Shown here piece by piece: positions 8,684-16,680 of a stretch of DNA of 64,000 nucleotides. This DNA comes from Stutzerimonas xanthomarina DSM 18231 (GTDB lineage Bacteria > Pseudomonadota > Gammaproteobacteria > Pseudomonadales > Pseudomonadaceae), in contig NZ_FQXA01000003.1 of the NCBI RefSeq assembly GCF_900129835.1, positions 248,001 to 312,000 on the forward strand. The letters are read 5' to 3'. The translations under genes and the position numbers were made by a program. Every line of letters begins with the position of its first letter. Positions within the stretch are counted from its first letter, which is position 1. A model generated the notes under the pieces. It saw nothing but the letters and a program-made list of their open reading frames with translations. It was not told where the DNA came from and did no database searches.

Positions 8684-9208
8684 TCAGTTGGGGCTGGCGG
8701 AAGAGCTGCCCCCGCCACCGCTACCGCCACTACTTGCAGGGCTGTTAGCGGAGACTGTCGTAGTAGAACCTGCCGTAGCGCCAGCCGGAGCGGCACCAGC
8801 TGTTGATGCAGCTGCGTTGATAGCGGCGGCTTGGGCCGGAGCAGCGGCCACTGCAGCATTGGTGATGGCTACGGATTGAGTCGGTGCGGCACTGATCGCA
8901 GCCGTCACGATTGCTGCGGCCTGAGCCGGTGCAGCGCTTACCGCAGCGCTAACGATGGAAGCGGCCTGACTTGGGGCAGCAGCGACTGCGGCTGCTACGA
9001 TCGAAGCAGCCGCTTCAGGGTTGGCGGCGACGACGGCCGCAACGGCTTGTGCCAAGGCATCACCTTGAGCGGCGGCGAGGGTCTGTGCCTGGGCTTCGGT
9101 CAGCTGTACACCAGTCGCCTGGATGGCCGCCAGAGTGGCCTGATCGGCTAGGGCGTGGCCGGAAGCCAGCGCCATGGCCAGAGTAAGGGTGGTTAGAGTT
9201 TTGCGCAT
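8684..9208 (-). CDS. Secreted alanine-rich protein with 15-residue repeats
   Basis: A 174-residue protein with a signal peptide (residues 1-21, cleavage after HALA). A helical N-terminal part follows, then five tandem 15-residue repeats at about 59-73, 74-88, 89-103, 104-118 and 119-133, of the form AVxAAPxQAAxIVxA. The tail is Gly/Ser-rich (about 153-174). I do not recognise the family and no enzymatic motif is visible. It is the first gene after the ops-bearing leader, 84 nt before the barrel gene, so it is produced with the exopolysaccharide export machinery and likely acts in the periplasm or outside the cell. Low complexity makes homology calls unsafe. Confidence 0.75.
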   Translation of the reverse strand: MRKTLTTLTLAMALASGHALADQATLAAIQATGVQLTEAQAQTLAAAQGDALAQAVAAVVAANPEAAASIVAAAVAAAPSQAASIVSAAVSAAPAQAAAIVTAAISAAPTQSVAITNAAVAAAPAQAAAINAAASTAGAAPAGATAGSTTTVSANSPASSGGSGGGGSSSASPN

Positions 9209-9819
9209 AGTGAACGTCCTCGTTGGCTGTTACATGGTTCTTGCCCTCCCTCTGCACCAGCAGCGGGCAGCGGGAGTTATCGTTTTCGCCCGGAGCCGCC
9301 TAGAGCCGGCTGGTGCGCGGACCCGTAGCTCTGTCCGTGCTGGCCGCCGATTGGCGGACGAACGCAAACACGACGCGGACATGCCCGCATCGCGTGGTAA
9401 TCAGAGAAGAGATTAGAAATAACGTTAATCCTTTAACGAGCGCAGCAGTCACGAGGCTGCAGACACGCTACCGCCCCAGGATTTTCCGTTGGATTCCTGA
9501 AAACGGCGCGGTATGAAATCCATGCTTCGATGAAATCGCGGGAGCCGCGACGACGTACGAGTGGAAATTTTCCCCAGATAAACTTCGCGGCTTGGCAGCG
9601 CGAAGAAAAATGTCGCTATTGCACGCGGTGATTTAACTCAGGCCTGTGTTCGGCCTTTCGAGCATCCATCTATCACTGCTCTGACGCTGCGCCGACTTTT
9701 ATCCGTCGGCTGCAGGGTCCATCGCTCTACCTGGCCCCATGAGGGCAGGATAGAAATCGCCGCGGAGTATACTGGCGAGATGGCATTTAGGCATCATGTT
9801 TTAATGTCGCGGCAATCTT
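9209..9819 (-). promoter_or_regulatory. Leader/intergenic region between rfaH and the exopolysaccharide operon
   Basis: No convincing gene lies here. The leftward strand carries the ops element at 9475-9464, about 255 nt before the first start codon, giving a long untranslated leader. A TATACT hexamer around 9767-9772 could be a -10 box but has no good -35. I see no clear intrinsic terminator after rfaH, so read-through from rfaH into the operon is possible. Confidence 0.5.
9464..9475 (-). promoter_or_regulatory. ops element (RfaH recruitment site, JUMPstart core)
   Basis: The leftward strand reads GGCGGTAGCGTG followed by T, an exact match to the ops core known from E. coli RfaH-controlled operons. 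It is preceded by CCTGG, like the CCAGG that precedes ops inside JUMPstart sequences. In E. coli RNA polymerase pauses at ops and RfaH binds the exposed non-template strand, suppressing termination across long surface-polysaccharide operons. Here it sits between rfaH and the exopolysaccharide genes, in the correct orientation. Confidence 0.9.
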
Positions 9820-10317
9820 CTAGTTGGATTTGGCGATGCCGCGTAGCGGCACGCGGACCCTCTGCTTACGCTGCAGAAAGTTGAGTAGCAGCACGACCCG
9901 GTCGTCGCCATCCATGGCACAGAAGATGGCCTCCAGCTCAGCAAACGGGCCGCTGATGATCCGGACTGTTTCACCGACAACCAATACGGGTGATCCTTCC
10001 GCCTGCTCTGCTCGCTGCCGAAGCTGCAGGATAATTCCGGGATCTATTGGAAGCGCGCCCTCGCCGAACCCAACGAGGCGAAGGACCCCGCGCGTCGAGC
10101 GCAACGGCCCCCAGTTGTCTCCCGCATCGAGCCGAATGAACAGGTAGCCCGGAAACAGCGACTCCACGACACGCTGCCGTTTGCCGCGCACGACTCGCTC
10201 GCACGCAAGCGTTGGACGCAAACATTCATAGCCCTGACGGACCAGATTCTCCTCAGCACGCTCGTCTTGGCGCACTTTGCACTGGATTAAATACCAGCAC
10301 CCAGCCTCACGATCCAC
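9820..10317 (-). CDS. rfaH: Transcription antiterminator RfaH
   Basis: A NusG-paralogue of 165 residues if translated from the GTG at 10317, which has GAAGAG upstream and puts the conserved CWYLIQCK 7 residues from the N-terminus as in RfaH. An ATG at 10422 would add 35 residues without family resemblance. The NGN domain shows LVRQGYECLRPTL, VVRGKRQRVVESLFPGYLF and an STRGVLRLV block; the C-terminal domain has GETVRIISGPFAELEAIF and MDGDDRVVLLLNFLQRKQ. RfaH reduces pausing and Rho termination at operons with an ops element; a perfect ops lies about 345 nt downstream, before the exopolysaccharide operon on the same strand. Confidence 0.92.
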   Translation of the reverse strand: MDREAGCWYLIQCKVRQDERAEENLVRQGYECLRPTLACERVVRGKRQRVVESLFPGYLFIRLDAGDNWGPLRSTRGVLRLVGFGEGALPIDPGIILQLRQRAEQAEGSPVLVVGETVRIISGPFAELEAIFCAMDGDDRVVLLLNFLQRKQRVRVPLRGIAKSN

Positions 10318-10589
10318 GTGAATACTCTCTTCAGGCAAACGCCAACAACCAGAATGATGGCGTTTTGATATACGCGATGCAACATGTATAAACCCGAGCC
10401 GATTGCCGGCATCGCCATCCATGCGAAATAGATTGGATTGACCTCAGGTACGGTGCGCACCTGATCGGTCCCTCTGAGGCATCAAGCACTGCCCAGCCTC
10501 TGACCTGACAACAACGGCGGCAGTCGCCGGCCTGCATGCATGGGAACGGGATCAAGGATCGCTAGAGTGGGGGAACAAACACCCCAGAA

Positions 10590-10615
10590 ACGCAAAAGCC
10601 CCGAAACTCGGGGCT
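10590..10615 (-). terminator. Intrinsic terminator of tRNA-Ser
   Basis: Leftward strand: stem AGCCCCGA/TCGGGGCT with a 3-nt loop, followed by TTTTGCGTTT, about 14 nt after the CCA end of the tRNA. Confidence 0.85.
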
Positions 10616-10629
10616 CTTGGTTCAGATAG

Positions 10630-10719
10630 TGGCGGAGAGATAGGGATTTGAACCCTAGGAACTGTTGCCAGTTCAACGGATTTCGAATCCGTCCCGTTCG
10701 GCCACTCCGGCATCTCTCC
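10630..10719 (-). tRNA. tRNA-Ser (anticodon CGA)
   Basis: The leftward strand folds as a 90-nt class II tRNA. It starts GGAGAGATGCCGGAGTGG, has an anticodon stem/loop GGATTCGAAATCC with anticodon CGA (reads UCG), a long variable arm, a T-arm GGTTCAAATCC and an encoded CCA end. The acceptor stem GGAGAGA pairs with TCTCTCC (discriminator G). Confidence 0.96.
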
Positions 10720-10729
10720 AGCGGCGCGC

Positions 10730-10757
10730 ATCATAGCAGTTCGGCGTGTTTTGTCTA
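10730..10757 (-). promoter_or_regulatory. Sigma-70 type promoter of tRNA-Ser
   Basis: Leftward: TAGACA (10757-10752), 16-nt spacer, TATGAT (10735-10730), about 10 nt before the tRNA 5' end. Spacing and -10 box fit a strong housekeeping promoter. Confidence 0.65.
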
Positions 10758-10841
10758 ACCCCAACTGCTCAGATTTTTTAACGGCGCCATATCGTGACAG
10801 CCAGGCTGGCTGCAGTGATCAGCCCGCCCGGTCGCCTCCAA

Positions 10842-11711
10842 TCAGCTGGTCAGGCGCGTCAGCGCTTCACGGTATTTATCGGCGGTCTTCTGCGCAACAT
10901 CAGCTGGCACGGGCGGAGCTGGTGGCTCCTTGTTCCAGCCGGTGGATTCCAGCCAATCACGCACGAACTGTTTGTCGAAGCTCGGCGGGTTGCTGCCTTC
11001 GGCGTAACTGTCTGCTGGCCAAAAGCGGCTGGAATCGGGCGTAAGCACTTCATCCATGAGTGTCAGCTCGCCGTTTTCGTCGAGGCCGAACTCGAACTTG
11101 GTGTCGGCGATGATGATGCCCCGCGTCGCTGCATAGGCAACGGCCGCGCTGTACAGTGCGATCGAGGTGTCACGCACCTTCGCAGCCAGGTCTTTGCCGA
11201 TGATTGCTTCGCACTGCTCGAACGAGATGTTCTCGTCGTGATCGCCCACTGCCGCCTTGGTTGACGGCGTGAAGATCGGCTGCGGCAGCTTGGCCGCTTC
11301 TTTCAGGCCAACTGGCAGCTGGATGCCGCAGACGGTGCCGCTCTGCTGATATTCCTTCCAGCCTGAGCCGGCGATATAGCCGCGCACGATAGCCTCCACT
11401 GCAACAGGCTGGAGCCGCTTGGCCACCACCGCCCGCCCCTCTACCAAGGGCAGTTCCTGAGCAGGCACAACGTCTTCCACCTTGTCGCCAGTGAAATGGT
11501 TAGGGACGAGCTGCGCGAGCTTGTCGAACCAGAAGTTGGAAATTGCGGTAAGAATCTTGCCTTTCTCCGGGATTGGCTCGGCAAGGATCACGTCAAACGC
11601 CGAGAGGCGGTCGGTGGCGACCATCAGCATGCGCTTGTCGTCGATTTCGTACAGATCACGCACCTTGCCAGAATAGATTTTTTTCAGGCTCAGGGAGTTT
11701 GGAGTGGTCAT
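10842..11711 (-). CDS. purC: Phosphoribosylaminoimidazole-succinocarboxamide synthase (SAICAR synthase)
   Basis: A 289-residue enzyme joining CAIR and aspartate in purine synthesis. Family marks are [11 protein letters not shown] near the N-terminus, [18 protein letters not shown], the [16 protein letters not shown] block, and [29 protein letters not shown]. This is the longer SAICAR synthase type known from yeast and betaproteobacteria. The Pseudomonas enzyme I know from P. aeruginosa is about 236 residues with a different N-terminus. It sits between bamC and tRNA-Ser, the usual Pseudomonas purC location, separated from bamC by that gene's terminator. Confidence 0.95.
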   Translation of the reverse strand: MTTPNSLSLKKIYSGKVRDLYEIDDKRMLMVATDRLSAFDVILAEPIPEKGKILTAISNFWFDKLAQLVPNHFTGDKVEDVVPAQELPLVEGRAVVAKRLQPVAVEAIVRGYIAGSGWKEYQQSGTVCGIQLPVGLKEAAKLPQPIFTPSTKAAVGDHDENISFEQCEAIIGKDLAAKVRDTSIALYSAAVAYAATRGIIIADTKFEFGLDENGELTLMDEVLTPDSSRFWPADSYAEGSNPPSFDKQFVRDWLESTGWNKEPPAPPVPADVAQKTADKYREALTRLTS

Positions 11712-11783
11712 GGCGAGTCTCGCGGTTGCCGAATCTACGCTGGCTTACGCAACAGCGCAGCCACAACGATTCGATCAGTCATC

Positions 11784-11817
11784 AAACGAAACAGGCGAAA
11801 CCGAAAGGTTTCGCCTG
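11784..11817 (-). terminator. Intrinsic terminator after bamC
   Basis: Leftward strand: 11-bp stem CAGGCGAAACC/GGTTTCGCCTG with TTTC loop, then TTTCGTTT. It ends the dapA-bamC transcript. Confidence 0.85.
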
Positions 11818-11846
11818 AATGGATCGGAGCGGACTGTCTTGCAGAA

Positions 11847-12947
11847 TCAGTCCAGGTTGTCCTTGAGCATGTTCAGCACTCGTCCGGACACTTCAGCCGG
11901 AGCGACGGTGTTGAGGTCTTTGTCGAGGGTGACCTGCACCTTGCCACCCACATCGGTTACGCGCACCTGATAGCGCTCGGCGCGCGCCTCGATCTCTTCG
12001 CGGTCAGGCGCTCCGCCGAACAACCGGGAGAAGAAACCGGGTTTCTCATCCAGATTCGCCGCGCCCTCCGACAGGTTGACGTAGTAGACGCCGAGGCTTC
12101 GATCGAGATCTTCGACGAGGATATCGCTCGCCGCCAGTGCGCGGCCGACGCTCGACCAGCCACGGTTGAAGTCGGTATCGAGCTGCAACACTGGCTCGCC
12201 GCTGCCGGCTTCGATCAGCGTCACTCGGCTTGGCGCGTCAAACTCGCGCTCCGCCAGCAGTGAGGCGGAACCACCTTGTGCGGTGCTGCTGTTCAGCCCC
12301 GCCTGCAACTCATCGAGCAGGACGCGATCGCGCTCCGCATTCGCCGGAGTTTCAGGCCAGGCAACATCGGCAGTGCTGTTTGCGGGGCGATGAACGCTGA
12401 TCAGGAATAGCTCACTGGTATCGCGCTGAACGCCTGGCTCGACGCGAACCCGGACGCGGGTCTCGCCTTCGCCCAGGCCGAGGTTGCGTACCAAGGCAGG
12501 CGCGAGCTGGTCACGCGTCTGCCAGGCAGTGACGAACTCACCAGTTTGAGGCCGTTCCTCTGCAATCTCGAAGCCGTTGTCAGTGAAGAACTGACGAGCC
12601 GCCGCCCAAGCCTGTGATGGCGCACGCGTTGCAACAAGCCAGCGTGCATCTTCAGACGTTTGCAGGCTGTATTCGCTCACCTCGTCGGCGGCAACCAGTC
12701 GCTGTGGGCGGGGCACTTCGTACTCGCCTGTTGCACGGCTGTCGGCTACCTGCTGAGGGATCGGAAGCAGCGGCTCGATTGGACGCAGCTCCACGTCGCT
12801 GGGCACCTCCATTGGTGGCACCTGTTGTGCCTGCAGGTAGTCGCTGCCACGGTCGCGGAAATATCCGTCTTCACCCCATATCCAGCCACAACCGCTGGTT
12901 CCAGAGATAATCAGGGCTAGGGTCGAGAGGCCGGCCAATCGCTTCAT
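11847..12947 (-). CDS. bamC: Outer-membrane assembly lipoprotein BamC (NlpB)
   Basis: A 366-residue lipoprotein: signal peptide MKRLAGLSTLALIISGTSGC with the lipidated Cys, then WIWGEDGYFRDRGSDYL, which belongs to the unstructured N-terminal part that contacts BamD. Two helix-grip domains follow (about residues 90-210 and 240-350). BamC is an accessory of the BAM complex inserting beta-barrel proteins. It lies 39 nt downstream of dapA, the conserved dapA-bamC pair. The start at 12947 (GGAA upstream) is chosen over ATG 12986 because it gives a proper lipoprotein signal. Confidence 0.92.
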   Translation of the reverse strand: MKRLAGLSTLALIISGTSGCGWIWGEDGYFRDRGSDYLQAQQVPPMEVPSDVELRPIEPLLPIPQQVADSRATGEYEVPRPQRLVAADEVSEYSLQTSEDARWLVATRAPSQAWAAARQFFTDNGFEIAEERPQTGEFVTAWQTRDQLAPALVRNLGLGEGETRVRVRVEPGVQRDTSELFLISVHRPANSTADVAWPETPANAERDRVLLDELQAGLNSSTAQGGSASLLAEREFDAPSRVTLIEAGSGEPVLQLDTDFNRGWSSVGRALAASDILVEDLDRSLGVYYVNLSEGAANLDEKPGFFSRLFGGAPDREEIEARAERYQVRVTDVGGKVQVTLDKDLNTVAPAEVSGRVLNMLKDNLD

Positions 12948-12986
12948 GCATGTTCCTTCATTAATAAACCAGTACACCTGAGACAA

Positions 12987-13865
12987 TCAGGCCAGCACAC
13001 CGGACTGTCGCATTGCATCGCGAAGCGGCTCGTGGCACCGCTGGCTAAGCCAGGTTAGCGGCAGGCGAATGCCGTCCGGTATCAGGCCCATTTCATGCAG
13101 TGCCCATTTCACCGGGATCGGGTTGGCCTCGAGGAACAGGGTCTGGTGCAGCGGCATCAACAGCGCATTAATGGCGCGCGCCTTCTCTGCATCGCCAGTA
13201 ATGGCAGCAGCACACAGCTCGCTCATCGCACGCGGAGCAACGTTCGCAGTGACGGAGATGTTGCCCTTGCCGCCCATCAGCATCAGCTCAACGGCAGTAG
13301 CGTCGTCACCGGAATAGACGAGGAAGTCCTTGGCCACGCGATCAAGCACCTCCTGACCGCGCTTGAGATCACCGGTCGCTTCCTTGACGCCAACGATGTT
13401 CGGCACCTGCGACAAGCGCTCGATGGTTTCTGGCAGCATGTCACAGGCAGTGCGCCCAGGGACGTTGTACAGGATCTGCGGAATCGCGACGGCTTCGGCA
13501 ATGTGCCGGAAGTGCAGATACATGCCTTCCTGCGTCGGCTTGTTGTAATACGGTGTCACCAGGAGGCAGGCGTCGGCACCGGCCTGCTTGGCATTTTCGG
13601 TGAGTTCGACGGCTTCGCGAGTGGAGTTGGCACCCGTACCGGCGATGACCGGAATGCGGCCGTTGACCTGATCAACAACGCGACGGATGACTTCGATGTG
13701 CTCAGACACTTCGAGCGTAGACGCCTCACCAGTGGTACCGACTGCAACGATTGCATTGGTGCCTTCCTGGAGATGGAAGTCGACAAGCTTGCTCAGGCTA
13801 TCCCAATCAAGACCACCTTGAGCGTCCATGGGAGTGACCAACGCCACCATACTGCCCGCAATCAT
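12987..13865 (-). CDS. dapA: 4-hydroxy-tetrahydrodipicolinate synthase
   Basis: A 292-residue aldolase-fold enzyme condensing pyruvate with aspartate semialdehyde, first committed step of lysine/diaminopimelate synthesis. Visible: [14 protein letters not shown] start, [27 protein letters not shown], the catalytic Tyr in [11 protein letters not shown], the Schiff-base Lys in [11 protein letters not shown]. Start at 13865 has AGGAG upstream and matches the family; the upstream ATG at 13907 does not. It is divergent from the gcvR-like gene. Confidence 0.97.
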   Translation of the reverse strand: MIAGSMVALVTPMDAQGGLDWDSLSKLVDFHLQEGTNAIVAVGTTGEASTLEVSEHIEVIRRVVDQVNGRIPVIAGTGANSTREAVELTENAKQAGADACLLVTPYYNKPTQEGMYLHFRHIAEAVAIPQILYNVPGRTACDMLPETIERLSQVPNIVGVKEATGDLKRGQEVLDRVAKDFLVYSGDDATAVELMLMGGKGNISVTANVAPRAMSELCAAAITGDAEKARAINALLMPLHQTLFLEANPIPVKWALHEMGLIPDGIRLPLTWLSQRCHEPLRDAMRQSGVLA

Positions 13866-14085
13866 GCAACCCACTCCTGCCGGAAAAAGAGAGGCGTAAT
13901 GGTACAAGGCTCCCGAGCGCTTTGCGAGTACGCTGGAACCAACAACCGCGGGAATAGCAGCTGAGCGTCGACACCGCAGTCAGATGACTCACTTAGCTCA
14001 CGCATTCCCACTGACGACGCTTTTCGCTACCCTTAGCCGTTTTCGGCTTGGCTGGCCGACCGATTCATCACCGCCAGGAACCTGC

Positions 14086-14646
14086 ATGTCCACCCCCCCA
14101 GTACCTCGAGAACAGTTTCTCGTCATCAGCGCCATGGGCCGTAGCCCGATGGCGCTCACCAATGTGCTTTGCCGGGCCAGCAACGAGAATCGCTGCGCCG
14201 TGGTAAGCACGCGCCTGACTCGACACGGCGAATGCTGTGCCCTGGTCCTTGAAATCACCGGAACCTGGGACGCGCTCGCTCGAATGGAAACAGCGCTGCC
14301 CAGCCTGGCCAAGAAGCATGAGTTCACCACTAATGTAGTGCGCAGCGAAGCGCTGGAAACCCGACCGCAGGCGCTACCCTATGTCGCGTATGTCAGCTCG
14401 GCCTATCGACCTGACATCCTCAACGAGTTATGCCAGTTCTTTATCGACCATCGTGTCGAGCTCGAAGCCCTCACATGCGACACCTATGAGGCACCACAAA
14501 CTGGCGGCACCATGCTCAACGCAACGATGACCGTGACGCTGCCGGCCGGCACGCAAATCAGCTGGCTGCGGGACCAGTTCCTCGATTTCGCTGATGCTTT
14601 GAATCTGGATGCGCTGATAGAACCCTGGCGCCCTCAGAACCCTTAA
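14086..14646 (+). CDS. GcvR-like glycine cleavage system regulator (tandem ACT domains)
   Basis: A 186-residue protein with two ACT-like halves: REQFLVISAMGRSPMALTNVL (residues about 7-27) and ALPYVAYVSSAYRPDILNELC in the second half, each with the small-molecule binding ACT signature. GcvR-type proteins repress the glycine cleavage operon by binding GcvA; this is inferred from family membership. The start at 14086 has AGGAA upstream, giving MSTPPVPREQF. It precedes bcp by 14 nt, a common pairing in Pseudomonas and E. coli. Confidence 0.82.
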   Translation: MSTPPVPREQFLVISAMGRSPMALTNVLCRASNENRCAVVSTRLTRHGECCALVLEITGTWDALARMETALPSLAKKHEFTTNVVRSEALETRPQALPYVAYVSSAYRPDILNELCQFFIDHRVELEALTCDTYEAPQTGGTMLNATMTVTLPAGTQISWLRDQFLDFADALNLDALIEPWRPQNP

Positions 14647-14660
14647 GTAGGAAAACCACT

Positions 14661-15134
14661 ATGTCTGTTGCCATTGACCAACCTGTGCCAGCCTTCCAGG
14701 CACAGGCGACCAGCGATACACAGGTCAACCTAGAGGCGTTGAAGGGCAAACAGGTGGTCCTGTACTTCTACCCAAAGGACAATACTCCAGGCTGCACAAC
14801 CCAAGGCCAGGGCTTTCGCGACCAGCACGATGCCTTCGTCGCTGCCAACACGGTCGTGTTCGGCGTATCGCGAGACAGCCTCAAAACCCACGAAAACTTC
14901 AAGGCCAAGCAGGGCTTCCCGTTCGAGCTGATCAGCGACAAGGACGAGCGGCTTTGCCAGCTGTTCGACGTGATCAAGTTGAAGAAGCTCTACGGCAAGG
15001 AATATCTGGGCATAGACCGAAGCACGTTTCTCATCGACCATGATGGGCTGCTTCGCCAGGAATGGCGCGGCGTGAAGGTGCCAGGACATGTCGAGGCTGT
15101 GCTGCAGGCCGCCCAGGCATTGCAGCAGCACTAG
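14661..15134 (+). CDS. bcp: Thioredoxin-dependent thiol peroxidase (bacterioferritin comigratory protein)
   Basis: A 157-residue atypical peroxiredoxin. The catalytic motif is YPKDNTPGCTTQGQGFRDQ, with the peroxidatic Cys at about residue 46; the family resolving Cys five residues later is replaced (Gly/Gln region), which occurs in 1-Cys-like Bcp proteins. VFGVSRDSLKTHENF and LGIDRSTFLID are family blocks. It reduces peroxides in the cytoplasm. AGGA precedes the ATG; it is co-directional with the gcvR-like gene. Confidence 0.93.
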   Translation: MSVAIDQPVPAFQAQATSDTQVNLEALKGKQVVLYFYPKDNTPGCTTQGQGFRDQHDAFVAANTVVFGVSRDSLKTHENFKAKQGFPFELISDKDERLCQLFDVIKLKKLYGKEYLGIDRSTFLIDHDGLLRQEWRGVKVPGHVEAVLQAAQALQQH

Positions 15135-15223
15135 AAGATTGCGAAGCGGGCCGCCTCAACGGTGAAGCGTGCGCGGCCTGCCTTCACTTTCCAGCATATT
15201 GGCGCTCGCAACTTAGCTAGCTG

Positions 15224-16303
15224 TTACCCGACGTGCTCCACCACCGGTACCGTAGCCGACCGGCGCGGCCACGCATAAAGCACCGCCTTGAATAGGGTTG
15301 CCAACGGGATCGCGAAGAACACACCCCAGAAGCCCCACAGGCCGCCGAACAGCAACACAGCGCAAATGATCGCTACAGGATGCAGGTTCACCGCCTCGGA
15401 GAACAACAACGGAACCAGAACGTTGCCGTCCAGGGCCTGGATGATGGCGTAGGCCACCATCAAATAAATGAACTGGTCACCCAGCCCCCACTGGAACAAG
15501 CCGATCAACGCGATGGGAATGGTCACGACCGTGGCGCCAATATAAGGCACGACGACTGAGATTCCGACGAGCATCGCCAGTAGCGCGGCGTAGTTCAGCT
15601 CCAACACAACGAAAACCGCATACGAGACCACACCGCAAATCAGGATTTCGATCGCCTTGCCGCGGATGTAGTTGGCGATCTGTACGTTCATCTCCTGCGC
15701 CACCTGGGTGATAAGCCCTCGTTCGTGCGGCAGGTAACCGCTGAGCCAATCGTTAATCTGTTGGCGATCCTTGAGGAAAAAGAACACCAGGATTGGCACC
15801 AGGATCAGATAGATCATCAGGCTCAACAGTAGCGGCAGGCTCGACAGCGAAGACGTGAGCATGATTTGACCGTAGCGCCCCACTTCGCCTCGGAAGAAAT
15901 CGATACCGCGCAGCACCTGTACTTCGGTAAGCAATTGGGGGTAGCGCTCGGGCAGAAGAAGCAGCAGCGACTGCCATTCCACCAGCATCCGCGGGAGTTC
16001 ATTGAACAGCGTCAGCACTTGCTGCCACATCAACGGCGCCAAGAACAGAATACAGACCGTCAACAGGCCGATGAACATCAGAAACACCAGCCAAACCGCT
16101 ACCAGATGCGGCAGTTTGATTCGCTCCAGCACACCGACCAGCCCCTGCATCAGGTACGCCAGCACCAGGCCGGCGATAACCGGGGCGAGCATATGACCGA
16201 GGGTCAGCACGGTCGCAAAGGCAACCACCAGCAGCACCCCAAGGACCACCGCTTCCTCGTCCGAGAAATAGCGATGAATCCAGCCCCTCAACACGTTCAA
16301 CAT
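15224..16303 (-). CDS. AI-2E family (PerM-like) transporter
   Basis: A 359-residue inner-membrane protein with about eight hydrophobic segments. The pattern of PerM/AI-2E exporters is clear: VLLVVAFATVLTLGHMLAPVIAGL near the start, YLPHERGLITQVAQEMNVQIANYIRGK in the central loop, ISVVVPYIGATVVTIP and the C-terminal VNLHPVAIICAVLLFGGLWG. Substrates vary in the family and cannot be inferred. A second family member lies at 45025-46113. It is 20 nt upstream-adjacent to nothing co-directional except the TusA-like gene, whose stop is at 16323. Confidence 0.88.
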   Translation of the reverse strand: MLNVLRGWIHRYFSDEEAVVLGVLLVVAFATVLTLGHMLAPVIAGLVLAYLMQGLVGVLERIKLPHLVAVWLVFLMFIGLLTVCILFLAPLMWQQVLTLFNELPRMLVEWQSLLLLLPERYPQLLTEVQVLRGIDFFRGEVGRYGQIMLTSSLSSLPLLLSLMIYLILVPILVFFFLKDRQQINDWLSGYLPHERGLITQVAQEMNVQIANYIRGKAIEILICGVVSYAVFVVLELNYAALLAMLVGISVVVPYIGATVVTIPIALIGLFQWGLGDQFIYLMVAYAIIQALDGNVLVPLLFSEAVNLHPVAIICAVLLFGGLWGFWGVFFAIPLATLFKAVLYAWPRRSATVPVVEHVG

Positions 16304-16322
16304 ATGCCTTCCCTAGCAGCCG

Positions 16323-16574
16323 TCAGGCCTTACGAAGCCAGTAACGATAGAGCCCTTCTTGCGCCTCCTCGTGGAGCAGTGCGTGGCCGGCCAGCTTGGC
16401 GAAACTGCGGAAATCGCGTTGCGATCCCGGGTCCGTTGCCGTGACTTTCAATACTTGCCCGCTGGCCAACCGACTGAGTTCCAGTTTCGCCTTGAGCAAC
16501 GGCATCGGGCAGGCCAGCCCGACTGCGTCCAGCTCGGCGTCGCAGGCCATGCCGGGGACAACCTGTTGAGTCAT
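16323..16574 (-). CDS. TusA-like sulfur-carrier family protein
   Basis: An 83-residue protein with the SirA/TusA signature DAVGLACPMPLLKAKLEL: the CPxP Cys carries persulfide in family members. The start at 16574 is chosen because GAGGAG lies 6 nt upstream and the length fits the family (about 80 residues); a longer frame upstream has no resemblance. It lies 19 nt before the PerM-like permease and is probably cotranscribed. True TusA for tRNA thiolation versus a paralogue cannot be told. Confidence 0.85.
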   Translation of the reverse strand: MTQQVVPGMACDAELDAVGLACPMPLLKAKLELSRLASGQVLKVTATDPGSQRDFRSFAKLAGHALLHEEAQEGLYRYWLRKA

Positions 16575-16680
16575 GTTCATCTCCTCGAAAGGACTGCAGA
16601 ATACCGAGCTGCGCCCAGCTCTGGCCAGCGACCCGAGCACAAGGCTACAGTAGCGCTTCCGCCTTGAAGAGCCAGTCTGG

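Noticed and set aside
7653-8879. Rightward 408-codon frame
   Set aside because: Runs antisense across the barrel gene and into the Ala-rich gene; both have signal peptides and sensible protein features.
9820-10719. Genomic island integrated at tRNA-Ser(CGA)
   Set aside because: No integrase and no repeated tRNA 3' end was seen near the exopolysaccharide locus; the left boundary lies outside the window.
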